64,000 bases of DNA from Kosmotoga arenicorallina S304 (GTDB lineage: Bacteria; Thermotogota; Thermotogae; Petrotogales; Kosmotogaceae). Location of the stretch: the NCBI RefSeq assembly GCF_001636545.1, contig NZ_JFHK01000005.1, forward strand, positions 101,013-165,012. The letters run 5' to 3'. The notes under the pieces were generated by a model. The model searched no databases, was not told where the DNA came from, and saw nothing but the letters and a program-made list of their open reading frames with translations. Positions 37,706-46,614 of this stretch are shown here, piece by piece. A program made the translations under genes and the position numbers. Within the stretch, counting starts at the first letter, position 1. The number at the start of each line of letters is the position of its first letter.

Positions 37706-38580
37706 TTTTTCAGGGTCCCAATTCATTAAGTTCTTTATTCAGTGAATTCTATTTTAGCAATAAAGATCTCTTCAGTTCAGATGCCACTGAATTGAAAAGC
37801 AGGCAGGAAGTTCTTGGAACACAATTCGGACATTTTATAACATCAGTTGCTACCGACGTAAACAATCGTGCTCCAACACTATCGCTTTTCATAGATGAAG
37901 AAGGGAGAAGTTTCTTAGGGCTGTCTTCCGAAAACCCATTAACACGCATGAGCACCATTTACAGGTATCGGCCATCGGAAACAACAAGTCTTCTTGGAAA
38001 GCTTTATAGCAGCTTGTTCCCTGAATCGGAGATATCCCTTTCACGTGTTATTCTTCAGTCTCCTTTGAGGACTTACTTTGTGGCTTTTTGCGGTAACGAG
38101 CGATTGCTTAAGAGAGAAATGCTGAAAGCCAGCCTTTCCGGAAAAGGGTTTTACAAAATGGCTGAGAAAGTGAGCGCTGAACTTTTCAGCTATTACTGCA
38201 AATATTACAGAAGATGGGTAAAGCTTAGAAAAGGAGAGGTGTTTATTTATCCAACAGAAGAAATTGTCAAGATCGTAACCGGACGCCCCAGATTGAATTA
38301 CAATATCGATCTGTCGATTATTATAGAGCTTTCCAGACTGTTCAGGAGCCTGGTTGTGAAAAATCATAGGTTATTAAGGCCTTCAAATATTTCTCCAGAT
38401 ATGAACTTTTCAGGAATTGCTACCAGCGTCTATGAAATTGCCCTGACTGATTCTCTTGGTATTTATCGAAATATCGGTCTTTTTTATGATATGTATAGCA
38501 AGAGCATAGAAGGTGCTGTTGAAACTATGATAAATTCGATTAAGATATTGCCTCTTGGAGAAGTGTTGAAGAATGATTAA
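37702..38580 (+). CDS. Protein of unknown function in the MoxR/VWA operon (292 aa)
   Basis: I do not recognise this protein. It is soluble, with no signal peptide or membrane helix, Ser/Tyr/Arg-rich and mixed alpha/beta. A basic aromatic patch (FSYYCKYYRRWVKLRKGEVF, about res 165-184) lies mid-chain. The ATG overlaps the VWA gene stop (ATGA), and its own stop overlaps the next ORF by 8 bp, so it is translated as part of the same unit. Position suggests a substrate, adaptor or scaffold for the AAA+/VWA pair; this is inference. Confidence 0.75.
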   Translation: MIFQGPNSLSSLFSEFYFSNKDLFSSDATELKSRQEVLGTQFGHFITSVATDVNNRAPTLSLFIDEEGRSFLGLSSENPLTRMSTIYRYRPSETTSLLGKLYSSLFPESEISLSRVILQSPLRTYFVAFCGNERLLKREMLKASLSGKGFYKMAEKVSAELFSYYCKYYRRWVKLRKGEVFIYPTEEIVKIVTGRPRLNYNIDLSIIIELSRLFRSLVVKNHRLLRPSNISPDMNFSGIATSVYEIALTDSLGIYRNIGLFYDMYSKSIEGAVETMINSIKILPLGEVLKND

Positions 38581-39019
38581 GCCATTTATAAAAATACAGT
38601 ATCCGCCGTCAAAGAAGATATTTAGAACTTTTAAGGCCTCTGACTTGATTTCTTACAGCGGCAGGATATACGTATTTGATGAAGAAAATTTCAGTCGTTA
38701 TCGCTTTTATGAAGAGCATGAAGGGACTCAGCTTTTTAGCCTTGCTAATGAAATGGCCTTTCTCAAGGAAAATGCACTTGTCTCCAGAGAAATTCTTGAA
38801 TATCTCTTCGTGCGGGGGATTGTGGCTACAGTGGGCGTCGACGTAGATGAATCGTTGATAAGTATATACAGGAGATTTTCCAGATTGCATCTTCTTCCCT
38901 TTGACGATAATAGCAGAAAAGTGCTCGAAAAATCCGCTCCGGGTTATGCAGAATTTAAAGACCTAAGACTATACGTCGGGATTTCGTCTTCCGGTTACTT
39001 TTTCAGGAGGGAAATATAA
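38573..39019 (+). CDS. Protein of unknown function in the MoxR/VWA operon (148 aa)
   Basis: The 148 residues are soluble and unrecognised. The N terminus (IKIQYPPSKKIFRTFKASD) is basic and strand-like, followed by acidic/aromatic stretches and a short C-terminal strand region (DLRLYVGISSSGYFF). The start overlaps the preceding stop by 8 bp and the stop overlaps the next start by 1 bp (TAATG). Codon use and spacing match the neighbouring genes, so it appears to be a real member of the operon. Confidence 0.72.
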   Translation: MIKPFIKIQYPPSKKIFRTFKASDLISYSGRIYVFDEENFSRYRFYEEHEGTQLFSLANEMAFLKENALVSREILEYLFVRGIVATVGVDVDESLISIYRRFSRLHLLPFDDNSRKVLEKSAPGYAEFKDLRLYVGISSSGYFFRREI

Positions 39020-39567
39020 TGCCCAATTTCAAAATACACATTGCTGCTGGCATTTATACCTATCCCTTATATTTATTGGCTTTCTATTTGATTTCGGAAC
39101 TTATTAAAATATCACTGGATATTGACCCTGTTACAATAACCTTTGGGTTTTTACTATATGTTCTGGGAAGCGACTTGCCGGATATCGATGCGGGAGAATC
39201 TCTCGCAAGGCGAATAGCGGAAGTTCTTATAACAGTTATTGTGGCTTCTGCGATTTTTGCTGAAATCCTTTTGAAATACGTCTACACTGTTTTGGCTGAA
39301 ATCGTTCCTTTTCAATTCATTTCAATCCCGCTGTTGTTCTTCGTTTCCATTTTGGCAGGCACATTGATTTCAAAGCTACTGAAATTGTTCAAGCACAGGG
39401 GCTTTCTGCATAGCATCTGGGCGACTCTTATATACGGCGGAATTGTTTTCGGCACTGCTTTTTCCATCAGGAGCTACTCCCTGAAAGATAGCCTGTTTCT
39501 CTCCCTTGCTGCCTTTTTCGGCTATAATCTTCATAGATTTTTAGACATGGTAATGAAAGGTGGTTAA
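39019..39567 (+). CDS. DUF457/YdjM-type membrane protein (putative metal-dependent hydrolase)
   Basis: The 182-residue protein has four or five membrane helices and the polar motifs of the DUF457 (YdjM/YbcI) family: FKIHIAAGIYTYP (His), GSDLPDIDAGES (acidic cluster) and KHRGFLHSIWA (HRGxxHS). YdjM in E. coli is SOS-regulated; relatives are called membrane-bound metal-dependent hydrolases, but the activity is hardly studied. It starts at the stop of the preceding gene and is followed 4 bp later by the small membrane protein gene. Confidence 0.8.
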   Translation: MPNFKIHIAAGIYTYPLYLLAFYLISELIKISLDIDPVTITFGFLLYVLGSDLPDIDAGESLARRIAEVLITVIVASAIFAEILLKYVYTVLAEIVPFQFISIPLLFFVSILAGTLISKLLKLFKHRGFLHSIWATLIYGGIVFGTAFSIRSYSLKDSLFLSLAAFFGYNLHRFLDMVMKGG

Positions 39568-39571
39568 AAAG

Positions 39572-39796
39572 ATGAAAAGATTTCTCCCTTTCTTTGACCT
39601 GATATATATATTACTGATATTTCTCCTTGTTTTTTTAATGGTAGGACTCCTGTTTTCGGGAAAATGGCTTTCCCTTATAATTACCGTTGCAGCAATCGTT
39701 GTAATAATGTACATGAGGTACATTATCTTCAAAAAATTTTATGAAAAGCAGAAAGAAGAGGAAGATAATGAGGAAAGCAAAGGGGAGAACTCTTAG
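39572..39796 (+). CDS. Small membrane protein ending the MoxR/VWA operon (74 aa)
   Basis: Two hydrophobic helices (about res 9-28 and 33-52) are followed by a very acidic, Lys/Glu-rich cytoplasmic tail ([16 protein letters not shown]). I do not recognise the family. I chose ATG 39572 with GGTGG upstream. The last codons and the stop (TAG) lie inside the terminator hairpin and overlap the convergent infB stop by 4 bp. Confidence 0.7.
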   Translation: MKRFLPFFDLIYILLIFLLVFLMVGLLFSGKWLSLIITVAAIVVIMYMRYIIFKKFYEKQKEEEDNEESKGENS

Positions 39797-39807
39797 TTCT
39801 CCCCTTT
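39778..39807. terminator. Bidirectional terminator overlapping both stop codons
   Basis: AAAGGGGAGAACT-CTT-AGTTCTCCCCTTT is a perfect 13-bp stem with a 3-base loop. It covers the last codons of the small membrane protein gene (+) and of infB (-). The A/T runs at its ends serve both directions. Confidence 0.92.
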
Positions 39808-41889
39808 ATTGAATTCCAGTGTTCTCTTGACTTGCCTTTTGATATGGAATTCGAGCTGGTCGCCTTCCTGAACACTATCGAATCCCAAAAGCTTTATTCC
39901 ACATTCTTTGGGTGCGTCTACTTTGTTGACTTCTTCTTTGTAGTGTTTCAAGGATTCAATTTTCCCATCAAAGATTTCTTCGTTATTTCTGTAAACCCTT
40001 ACAAAGCCTTCCTTTGTAACATATCCATCGTGCAGCTGGACCCCTGCAATATTACCGAGTTTCTTTATTTTAAAAACCTGCTTTACTTCACCATGCCCGA
40101 CAACCTCGTCCACTTCTTCAGGTTCAAGCAAGCCTTCAAGTGCCTTTTTAAGGTCGTCAATAAGATCAAAGATGATTTCATAGAGCTTTATTTGCACTCC
40201 CTCTTCTTCAGCCTGAGAACGGGCCTGGGCATCGGTTTTCACTTTATATCCGATAACTACTGCATCAGAGGCAGCCGCAAGCATAATATCGCTGCTGTTT
40301 ACAGGTCCAATTCCTGAATGAACTGTCTCTATATGAACTTCTTCCGTTTCTAATTTAGCAACAGCCTGTTTGAGGGCTTCAACAGCTCCAAAAGAATCGG
40401 ATTTGATTATTAAGTTCAGTGTCTTTCGTTCACCATCACCGGAAACTCTCATGAATTCTTCAAGTCTGACATGTCTCTTGCCCTTCACCATTCTTTCTTT
40501 CTTTTGCCTTTCCTTAACAAAGGCAGATATTTCCCTCGCCTGGTCAAGATTATCCACTACATATAGGATTTCGTGCATATCCGGAACTTCCTCAAACCCT
40601 ATTATCTGAACGGGATCAGAAGGTCCAGCCATTTTAACTTTTCTTCCTTTTTCATCCCTCAATGCTCTTACCTTACCATGAGTGGAACCTGCAACTATAT
40701 AATCTCCCGGTCTCAAAATGCCATCTTTGATAATTGCCGTAGCAAGAGGTCCAACACCTTTGTCCAATTCAGATTCAATTATTATGCCTCTGGCATTTCC
40801 TTCGGGAACACACTTTATCTCACTCATTTCAGCCACAAGTAAGATCATCTCAAGCAATTCATCAATGCCTTTACCCATTTTCGCCGAGATAGGCACTACA
40901 ATCGTATCTCCGCCCCAATCTTCCGGTACCAGGCCTAATTTTGAAGCAAGTTGTTGTTTCGTCAAATCGATATTTGCATTTGGTTTATCTATTTTATTGA
41001 TAGCCACAATAATGGGCACATTAGCTGTTTTGGCGTGGTTGAAAGCCTCTATGGTTTGCGGCATAACACCGTCATCCGCCGCCACTACAAGAACAACTAT
41101 ATCAGTAGCCTGAGCCCCACGCGCTCTCATTTCCGTAAAAGCTTCATGCCCCGGAGTATCAATAAAGGTTATTCTTTTTCCATTTACTTCTACATGATAA
41201 GCACCAATGGATTGTGTTATTCCGCCAACTTCCTTTTCCGCAACAGCTGTCTTTCTAATTCTGTCAAGAAGAGTTGTCTTTCCATGGTCCACATGACCCA
41301 TTACTGTAACCACAGGAGGCCTTTGAACAAGCTTTGATTCATCACCATACAATTTCTCATATTTAACTTTCAGCATTTCCAGCGGATCTGAGATTTCCTC
41401 TTCCTTTAATTCGACATTCCAGCCGTATTGAGCGGCAATTTGCCTGGCTTCCTCGAGATTTACGGCTTGAGCGGGTCTTAATATTATCCCCCGCATAAAA
41501 TGATCCTTAATTATCTTTGAAAGCGGGATTTTTATTTTTTCAGCCAGTATATTCAATTTAAGCTCTTCCGGGTCCAAATGTACAGTTTTTTTGCCACTCT
41601 CTTTAAGCGTCTTTTCAGCCTCTTCTTTCTTCCTTCTCTTTTCTTCTTCATCAAGCACTGTTTCTTTTTTCTCGTCTTCTTTTTTAGTTTTTTTCTTTTC
41701 GGGCGTTTTTACAACACGTATTTCCTTTTTTTCCTCTTCATAGAGGCTGGCAATTATATTCACCGTCTCATCATCAAGCATAGACATATGGCTTTTTACC
41801 GTTACTCCAAGCTCTTCAAGCTCATCCATAAGCTCTCTCGTGCTGATTTTCAATCTCTTTGCTAATTCATAGACTCTGGTTTTTGGCAT
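39793..41889 (-). CDS. infB: Translation initiation factor IF-2
   Basis: The 698-residue protein has an N-terminal IF2N domain ([20 protein letters not shown]), a short Lys/Glu-rich linker (res 55-95), a second IF2N, and a G domain with [25 protein letters not shown] and NKIDKPNAN. Domains II-IV and the fMet-tRNA-binding C2 follow. It is shorter than E. coli IF2 (890) because the linker is compact. I chose ATG 41889, 8 bases after AGGAGG. The 23-bp overlap with ylxQ suggests coupling. nusA, rimP, rbfA and truB are not adjacent. Confidence 0.97.
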   Translation of the reverse strand: MPKTRVYELAKRLKISTRELMDELEELGVTVKSHMSMLDDETVNIIASLYEEEKKEIRVVKTPEKKKTKKEDEKKETVLDEEEKRRKKEEAEKTLKESGKKTVHLDPEELKLNILAEKIKIPLSKIIKDHFMRGIILRPAQAVNLEEARQIAAQYGWNVELKEEEISDPLEMLKVKYEKLYGDESKLVQRPPVVTVMGHVDHGKTTLLDRIRKTAVAEKEVGGITQSIGAYHVEVNGKRITFIDTPGHEAFTEMRARGAQATDIVVLVVAADDGVMPQTIEAFNHAKTANVPIIVAINKIDKPNANIDLTKQQLASKLGLVPEDWGGDTIVVPISAKMGKGIDELLEMILLVAEMSEIKCVPEGNARGIIIESELDKGVGPLATAIIKDGILRPGDYIVAGSTHGKVRALRDEKGRKVKMAGPSDPVQIIGFEEVPDMHEILYVVDNLDQAREISAFVKERQKKERMVKGKRHVRLEEFMRVSGDGERKTLNLIIKSDSFGAVEALKQAVAKLETEEVHIETVHSGIGPVNSSDIMLAAASDAVVIGYKVKTDAQARSQAEEEGVQIKLYEIIFDLIDDLKKALEGLLEPEEVDEVVGHGEVKQVFKIKKLGNIAGVQLHDGYVTKEGFVRVYRNNEEIFDGKIESLKHYKEEVNKVDAPKECGIKLLGFDSVQEGDQLEFHIKRQVKRTLEFNKGEN

Positions 41890-42214
41890 TTTCTTCACCT
41901 CCTGATCTGACCAGCTTTATGATTTCAGCAGCGATTCTGTCGTCCATTACTCCAACAGCTGAAATATTACCAAGCCCAATAGCCCTGGCCAGATCTAACT
42001 TGCTCGTATTTTTCAAAACTATATAGACAGCATCATGACTCTGACAGCGCTTTTTCCAGTCAGCTTTTATTGAATTGCTTGCGTCACTGGCTATGACAAG
42101 CACCTTATTTCTGATATTTTCACGCAAATACGAACGTATCATTTCTTTACCAAAAACAATTTTACCTGCCTTTTTTGCAAGCCCAAGAAATGATAGCAGT
42201 TTCCCTTCGTTGAT
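41867..42214 (-). CDS. ylxQ: L7Ae-like RNA-binding protein YlxQ, apparently with an AUC start
   Basis: A kink-turn RNA-binding L7Ae-family protein of the infB operon. The conserved N-terminal block [20 protein letters not shown] lies upstream of the first ATG (42142). Extending the frame keeps it open to a TGA near 42237, with no ATG, GTG or TTG in between. GGAGGTG (42220-42226) sits 5 bases before an ATC codon at 42214, giving 115 residues. I therefore propose AUC as the start; an ATT at about 42238 or a sequence error are the alternatives. Starting at ATG 42142 would remove the first beta-alpha unit. Confidence 0.82.
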   Translation of the reverse strand: MNEGKLLSFLGLAKKAGKIVFGKEMIRSYLRENIRNKVLVIASDASNSIKADWKKRCQSHDAVYIVLKNTSKLDLARAIGLGNISAVGVMDDRIAAEIIKLVRSGGEENAKNQSL

Positions 42215-42233
42215 AGAAACACCTCCAAAAACA

Positions 42234-42869
42234 TCAATACTTCAGCTTAATTACCCTGACCTTTATCTTTGAAAACTCTTCTCTTGTTTTTACTAAAAGC
42301 TCTTCTCTTTCTTCATAGTTATTGAAATACTTTAAAAATTCATCAACCGGAGCTAAATTGAATTTCAGAGATTTTGTTTTAAAATGCATGGGAATTACAA
42401 CCTTCGGCGATAACTCGTCACAAAGTTCTTTTGCTTTTATGGAATCTATTGTATAGACACCTCCCACTGGTATCAGCAGGACATCCGGTTCCTTTAGCTT
42501 TTCGAGTAAATCTTTTTCAGGTACTGTGCCGAGGTCACCAAGATGAACTACCCGTATGCCTTCAGGTACGGTAATATCGAAAATAATATTCGTGCCTCTT
42601 TCAGCACCTCTGGAAGAATCATGGTACGTTAGATATCCCCTTATGGCAAAACCAAATCTCGCATATTCCCCCGGGTCTTTGATTACCTCAAAACTACCCT
42701 TCAAAAGATTATGGGCATTGTGGTCAAAATGCTGGTGGCTCTCAGTTACAAGATCAGGTTCGACGGCTGGTATTTCGTAACCCACTGACCTGTCAAAAGG
42801 GTCAGTTAAAAGGATTTTCCCTGTGCTTTCAATGGAAAAGCATGAATGGCCATACCACCTGATTTTCAT
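42234..42869 (-). CDS. MBL-fold metal-dependent hydrolase (UPF0173/UlaG-like)
   Basis: A compact metallo-beta-lactamase fold (about 211 aa): RWYGHSCFSIES, LTDPFDRSVG, SHQHFDHNAH (HxHxDH metal motif, about res 45), VHLGDLG and IPMHFKTKSL. It lacks insert domains, like the UPF0173 hydrolases and UlaG lactonases. The substrate is unknown. Two adjacent ATGs exist; 42869 is better spaced from GGGGGTGG than 42872. Its stop is 19 bp before the AUC start of ylxQ, so the two probably share a transcript. Confidence 0.85.
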   Translation of the reverse strand: MKIRWYGHSCFSIESTGKILLTDPFDRSVGYEIPAVEPDLVTESHQHFDHNAHNLLKGSFEVIKDPGEYARFGFAIRGYLTYHDSSRGAERGTNIIFDITVPEGIRVVHLGDLGTVPEKDLLEKLKEPDVLLIPVGGVYTIDSIKAKELCDELSPKVVIPMHFKTKSLKFNLAPVDEFLKYFNNYEEREELLVKTREEFSKIKVRVIKLKY

Positions 42870-42968
42870 CATACCACCCCCATTTGATTATTATAACACG
42901 CATTAATCGTGGCGTACTGCAGGGTAAAAAAAGGTGATTCGGCATCTTTTTCATTGGAAACCTGAATT

Positions 42969-44204
42969 TTATTTTCCAAAGAAAAACTTCAACATCTCTG
43001 GAAATCGTTTAGCCCAGAATTGTTCATTATGAAGAGCACCCTTATCTTCCACATAAAGGAGTGTATCATCAGTATACCCAATACTTTTCAGAAGTGAAAC
43101 CATTTTTATAGTGTCTTTTAGTGCTTGTGCACCTTCACCGGTTCCCATATCAATATATATTCTTAAATTTCTAACACCTGCATTTTCAACAAAATCGAAG
43201 ATTTTTCCATTTGATACCCAGAATGAAGAACTCATAGCACCAACCATGCCAAAAATTTCGGGTTTTTTAAATGCAGCATACAAAGATATCAGCCCACCCA
43301 TTGATGAACCTGCAATTGCTGTACTTTCTCTATCTGGTAGTGTTCTGAAATGCCCATCTATATATGGCTTCAGGGAATTGATGATAAAGTCAACATAAAG
43401 ATCTCCTTTTCCTTCACTGGTGTATCCATCGCTCGAGAATGGCCAGGGAGAGTATTCTGTAAGGCGTTGGTCTCCCTTATTATATATCCCGACAATGATA
43501 ATCTCTTTGATTTCGCCACTTTTTATAAGCTTTTCTGCAGTTTCATCAGCTTCCCACTCTCCAACAAAGGACGTCACGGCGTCGAAAAGATTTTGCCCGT
43601 CATGCATGTAAAGCACGGGATAGCGCTTCTGAAGATCATTTTTATAACTTGGTGGGAGATAAACTATTATATTTCTTTTGTTGTTTAGTTCAGGAGAAAA
43701 CAATTCAAAGCTCTCAAAGTCCCCTGTTAATGTATGAGGCAAATTCACTTCGACAAGCCCCTTTTCTACAAAGTCTCTCCAATGCTTCACTTCAAATTTA
43801 AACACACCTGATTCCTTTATCTCCATTGTCCGATTGGATATTTCTTCGCCCTTTTCTCCCTTTTCAACGGTTTCCCAGTTTCCACGTGTAAATTTGAACT
43901 CTATATGTTCGCCAGCATCAAATTCAAGCGTGAGTTCATATTCATTATCCGCAACCTTATTCATCTTTGTCGCCGGATCCCCTGGATTCCACCCATTGAA
44001 AGAAGCTCCTATATAAATATCGGCATCTTCTGGAGTATAACCGGGAACACTAACCACAAAGGTGATTCTTACCTTGCCATTAGTCGATACATCCACAGAA
44101 CCATTCGAGTTTTTGGGGACGGAGTTAATACTTTGATTTTTCAGCAATGAGCAACCGGAAACCATAAACACCAGCAGTAAAAGCAAAGGAATGAATTTCC
44201 TCAT
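42969..44204 (-). CDS. Esterase lipoprotein with N-terminal CBM20/48-like domain
   Basis: A lipoprotein of 411 aa: signal peptide FIPLLLLLVFMVSGC with a lipobox Cys at about res 18, then a beta-sandwich (about res 48-135; ASFNGWNPGDPATKM and FDAGEHIEFKFTRGNWE resemble starch-binding modules). An esterase D/Fes-type alpha/beta hydrolase (about 155-411) follows, with RYPVLYMHDGQNLFD, nucleophile AGSSMGGLISLYAAF, and a C-terminal His in ALHNEQFW. It probably hydrolyses esters on or near polysaccharide outside the cell. It overlaps the phosphoesterase stop by 4 bp. Confidence 0.88.
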   Translation of the reverse strand: MRKFIPLLLLLVFMVSGCSLLKNQSINSVPKNSNGSVDVSTNGKVRITFVVSVPGYTPEDADIYIGASFNGWNPGDPATKMNKVADNEYELTLEFDAGEHIEFKFTRGNWETVEKGEKGEEISNRTMEIKESGVFKFEVKHWRDFVEKGLVEVNLPHTLTGDFESFELFSPELNNKRNIIVYLPPSYKNDLQKRYPVLYMHDGQNLFDAVTSFVGEWEADETAEKLIKSGEIKEIIIVGIYNKGDQRLTEYSPWPFSSDGYTSEGKGDLYVDFIINSLKPYIDGHFRTLPDRESTAIAGSSMGGLISLYAAFKKPEIFGMVGAMSSSFWVSNGKIFDFVENAGVRNLRIYIDMGTGEGAQALKDTIKMVSLLKSIGYTDDTLLYVEDKGALHNEQFWAKRFPEMLKFFFGK

Positions 44205-44740
44205 TTGAATTCCTCCTTTTCTATAAGCATCCCATTTAAGTCGAATATACTAAAAGTTATGATGTTCCCGAATTCAATAAACCCAAAGGTCCCTGCCGTC
44301 CCATCCTTTGGTAATGAAGGACTCCCGGGATTCATGATGATTTTTCTGTCATAATGACTCAACTTGTGAATATGAGTATGGCCTCCGATTATAATTTCGG
44401 CATTTCCTGATTCCACAAGCTTGTGCCCGTGGAAAACCAGTATTTTTTTTGAGTTTAAGCTTGTAAATTTCACTGCTGGCAATTCTGAAGTTTCCATAAG
44501 CATAAAATCTACCTCTGCATCGCAGTTCCCTTTAACTCCAATAAATCTATCTTTGAATTCTTTGAACCTTTCCGCCAGCCTGCCTGGATTATACCCTTTT
44601 GGTATCCTGTTTCTTGGGCCATGATAAAGATAATCACCAGCGTGAATAATAAGATCAATTTCTCCAACAAGCTTTATTATTTTCTCAAAGCTTTCTATTG
44701 AACCATGTGTATCGGAAATCACAAGGACTTTCCTGACCAC
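44201..44740 (-). CDS. Metallophosphoesterase of the YfcE/MJ0936 type
   Basis: The 179-residue calcineurin-like phosphoesterase has the whole metal set: VISDTHGS (DxH), HAGDYLYHG (GD), VKGNCDAE (GNCD in place of GNHD), VFHGHK and IGGHTHIHKL (GHTH). Relatives hydrolyse phosphodiesters with Mn2+; the natural substrate is unknown. The GTG start lies 22 bp inside the thiamine pyrophosphokinase gene. It is third in the rpoN-TPK-phosphoesterase-esterase chain. Confidence 0.9.
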   Translation of the reverse strand: MVRKVLVISDTHGSIESFEKIIKLVGEIDLIIHAGDYLYHGPRNRIPKGYNPGRLAERFKEFKDRFIGVKGNCDAEVDFMLMETSELPAVKFTSLNSKKILVFHGHKLVESGNAEIIIGGHTHIHKLSHYDRKIIMNPGSPSLPKDGTAGTFGFIEFGNIITFSIFDLNGMLIEKEEFK

Positions 44741-45366
44741 CTGAAATATACCACCTTTCCCTTTTCAGCAGATATCAACACTTTACTTTTCACCGCAATG
44801 TTAGAAATCCCAAAAGGTTTTTCAAAAGGCATTTTTACGTCATTCAATTCATATTTGAAACCCTTTAGTGTTACGCTGGGGATTGCATCACCCAGCGGAA
44901 AAACAGACCATGTTTCACCGGGAATTGCTTGCAAAGTTTTGGAACCATTTATCACACCAACCTCAAGCCTTTCGGAGAGTATTTTTATTTCAAATTTATC
45001 TGAAAACTGCAACATCAATAGGAGCGTAGCTAGAAAATGGTCTTCCCTTTCTCCAGTGGCTGTTAACAATAAAACCCGTTCGAAGCTTCTGAGAGAAACT
45101 TCTTTCAAGGCCAGTTCTGTGTCTGTTTCATCTTTTTCATGGGGAAACCGGATTGTTTTGACTTTTTTTGAAATACACCAATTAAGGGTTTCAGGGGTTA
45201 TAGAGTCAAAGTCTCCAATCAAAAGATCAGGAATAATGCCCAATTCCTTTAAATATTCAGCTCCAGAATCAACAGCAACGATAAAATTTGAAAGTTCTAC
45301 AATCCTTCGCAAAAAGGTATCCGAAGAATCTTTTTTCCCTCCAAGGAATATAGCAGCAGTTCTCAT
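44719..45366 (-). CDS. Thiamine pyrophosphokinase
   Basis: It converts thiamine and ATP to thiamine diphosphate. The 215 residues show DSGAEYLKELGIIPDLLIGDFDSI (read in two parts), PHEKDETDTELALKE (acidic catalytic cluster), LLTATGEREDHFLATLLLM, and a beta-sheet C-terminal domain with TWSVFPLGD. ThDP serves pyruvate:ferredoxin oxidoreductase and transketolase. It overlaps the rpoN stop by 4 bp. Confidence 0.92.
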   Translation of the reverse strand: MRTAAIFLGGKKDSSDTFLRRIVELSNFIVAVDSGAEYLKELGIIPDLLIGDFDSITPETLNWCISKKVKTIRFPHEKDETDTELALKEVSLRSFERVLLLTATGEREDHFLATLLLMLQFSDKFEIKILSERLEVGVINGSKTLQAIPGETWSVFPLGDAIPSVTLKGFKYELNDVKMPFEKPFGISNIAVKSKVLISAEKGKVVYFRWSGKSL

Positions 45367-46523
45367 TTATCTTCTCCAGAAAATAGCATTCGCCTGTATT
45401 TGTTGACCGTTCTTCTGGCTATTTTAATTCCTCTCTGATGTAAAATTTTTGCGATTTTAGAATCGCTAAGGCCGGGATTTTCTTTTACTAGCTCGGCAAT
45501 CACTTCCATAGCATTTTGCCTGGTTTGCTCGCTGCCAAAAAAATATCTCATTGTGAAAGTACCAACGGGTGTTTGAACATATTTACCTTTAACAGCTCTG
45601 CTTACTGTAGAAACAACAACATCGCTCTTTTCAGCAATTTCAGTCATTTTCAGCGGTATTAACCTCTTTTTCTGCCCCAGAAAAAATGCACTGTTTTTTT
45701 TCACAAGCTCCCGGCCTATGTTAAAAAGGATTGAGCGTCTCTTTTCAAGTGCATTTATGTAAAATTTAGCTTCCTGAAGTTTCTCATTAAGATATTTCCC
45801 AGCTTCACTATTTTGCTCTTGAAGGCAGTTTTTATAAGCCTCGTCAATTTTTATCTTAAGGCCATAATCACGTACACTTACAATGAAATTCCCATCGTTG
45901 AAATCAATATACAAGTCAGGTTCGATATACTTTATAGGCATACCATCTTCATAACCCGAAGTAGGAAAAAGATTGTCGCCTCTGAGTTTTTTCATTTCTT
46001 CAAGATTTTCTGAGAATATTCCTTCAAATCCTGCTTCGCGAATTTGGCTTATAACTTTTTTTATCAGCTTTGGTTGAAAACCGTAGTCTTTAGAGATTTC
46101 CTGAAGGTTTTTCTTGAGGATGCCTCTCCCATCCATATTTTCTTTAAGGGCTTCGAAGACTTCATATTCTGCACTGTCAAGTAAATAATAAGCGAGATCG
46201 GAAAGGATTTCTTCAAAAGACGGTTTGGGGCCTTCAATTCTTTCAAAGTCCCATCCCTGAAAATCATCGCGGATTTCACGCATGTAGATATTGTAATCCA
46301 TTCCTGAATTGTAATCCTCTTCAGGCTCCTCTGCCCTTTCTTCAGGAATTAGCTCATATTCATCTCTTTCCAGCTCAAGCAAAGGATTTTCTTCAACAAT
46401 CTCATTCAGTTCGGATTTCAATTCCAGGCAGTTGAACTGGAGGAGCCTGAGAGCCTGCTGCACTTTCAGGGATAATTTTAATTTCTGTTCAAGCCGCTGC
46501 GTAAGATTATGACCGAGTTTCAC
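45363..46523 (-). CDS. rpoN: RNA polymerase sigma-54 factor
   Basis: At 386 residues it is shorter than E. coli RpoN (477), but all regions are there. Region I is Gln/Leu-rich (QRLEQKLKLSLKVQQALRLL), and an acidic region II spans about res 48-80. The core-binding domain follows, then the C-terminal DNA-binding part with a helix-turn-helix (LSDSKIAKILHQRGIKI) and the RpoN box ARRTVNKYRRM. Promoters with GG/GC at -24/-12 and enhancer-binding ATPases are expected elsewhere; none is encoded here. GTG start after GGTGATA. It heads a coupled chain of four genes. Confidence 0.95.
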   Translation of the reverse strand: MKLGHNLTQRLEQKLKLSLKVQQALRLLQFNCLELKSELNEIVEENPLLELERDEYELIPEERAEEPEEDYNSGMDYNIYMREIRDDFQGWDFERIEGPKPSFEEILSDLAYYLLDSAEYEVFEALKENMDGRGILKKNLQEISKDYGFQPKLIKKVISQIREAGFEGIFSENLEEMKKLRGDNLFPTSGYEDGMPIKYIEPDLYIDFNDGNFIVSVRDYGLKIKIDEAYKNCLQEQNSEAGKYLNEKLQEAKFYINALEKRRSILFNIGRELVKKNSAFFLGQKKRLIPLKMTEIAEKSDVVVSTVSRAVKGKYVQTPVGTFTMRYFFGSEQTRQNAMEVIAELVKENPGLSDSKIAKILHQRGIKIARRTVNKYRRMLFSGEDK

Positions 46524-46614
46524 ACTATCACCATACTATCTAACAGGTATTCGAGGATCTCAACAACCCGTTTTTTATTCCAATAACAATTATACCCTTG
46601 CTTTTCAAATCATT

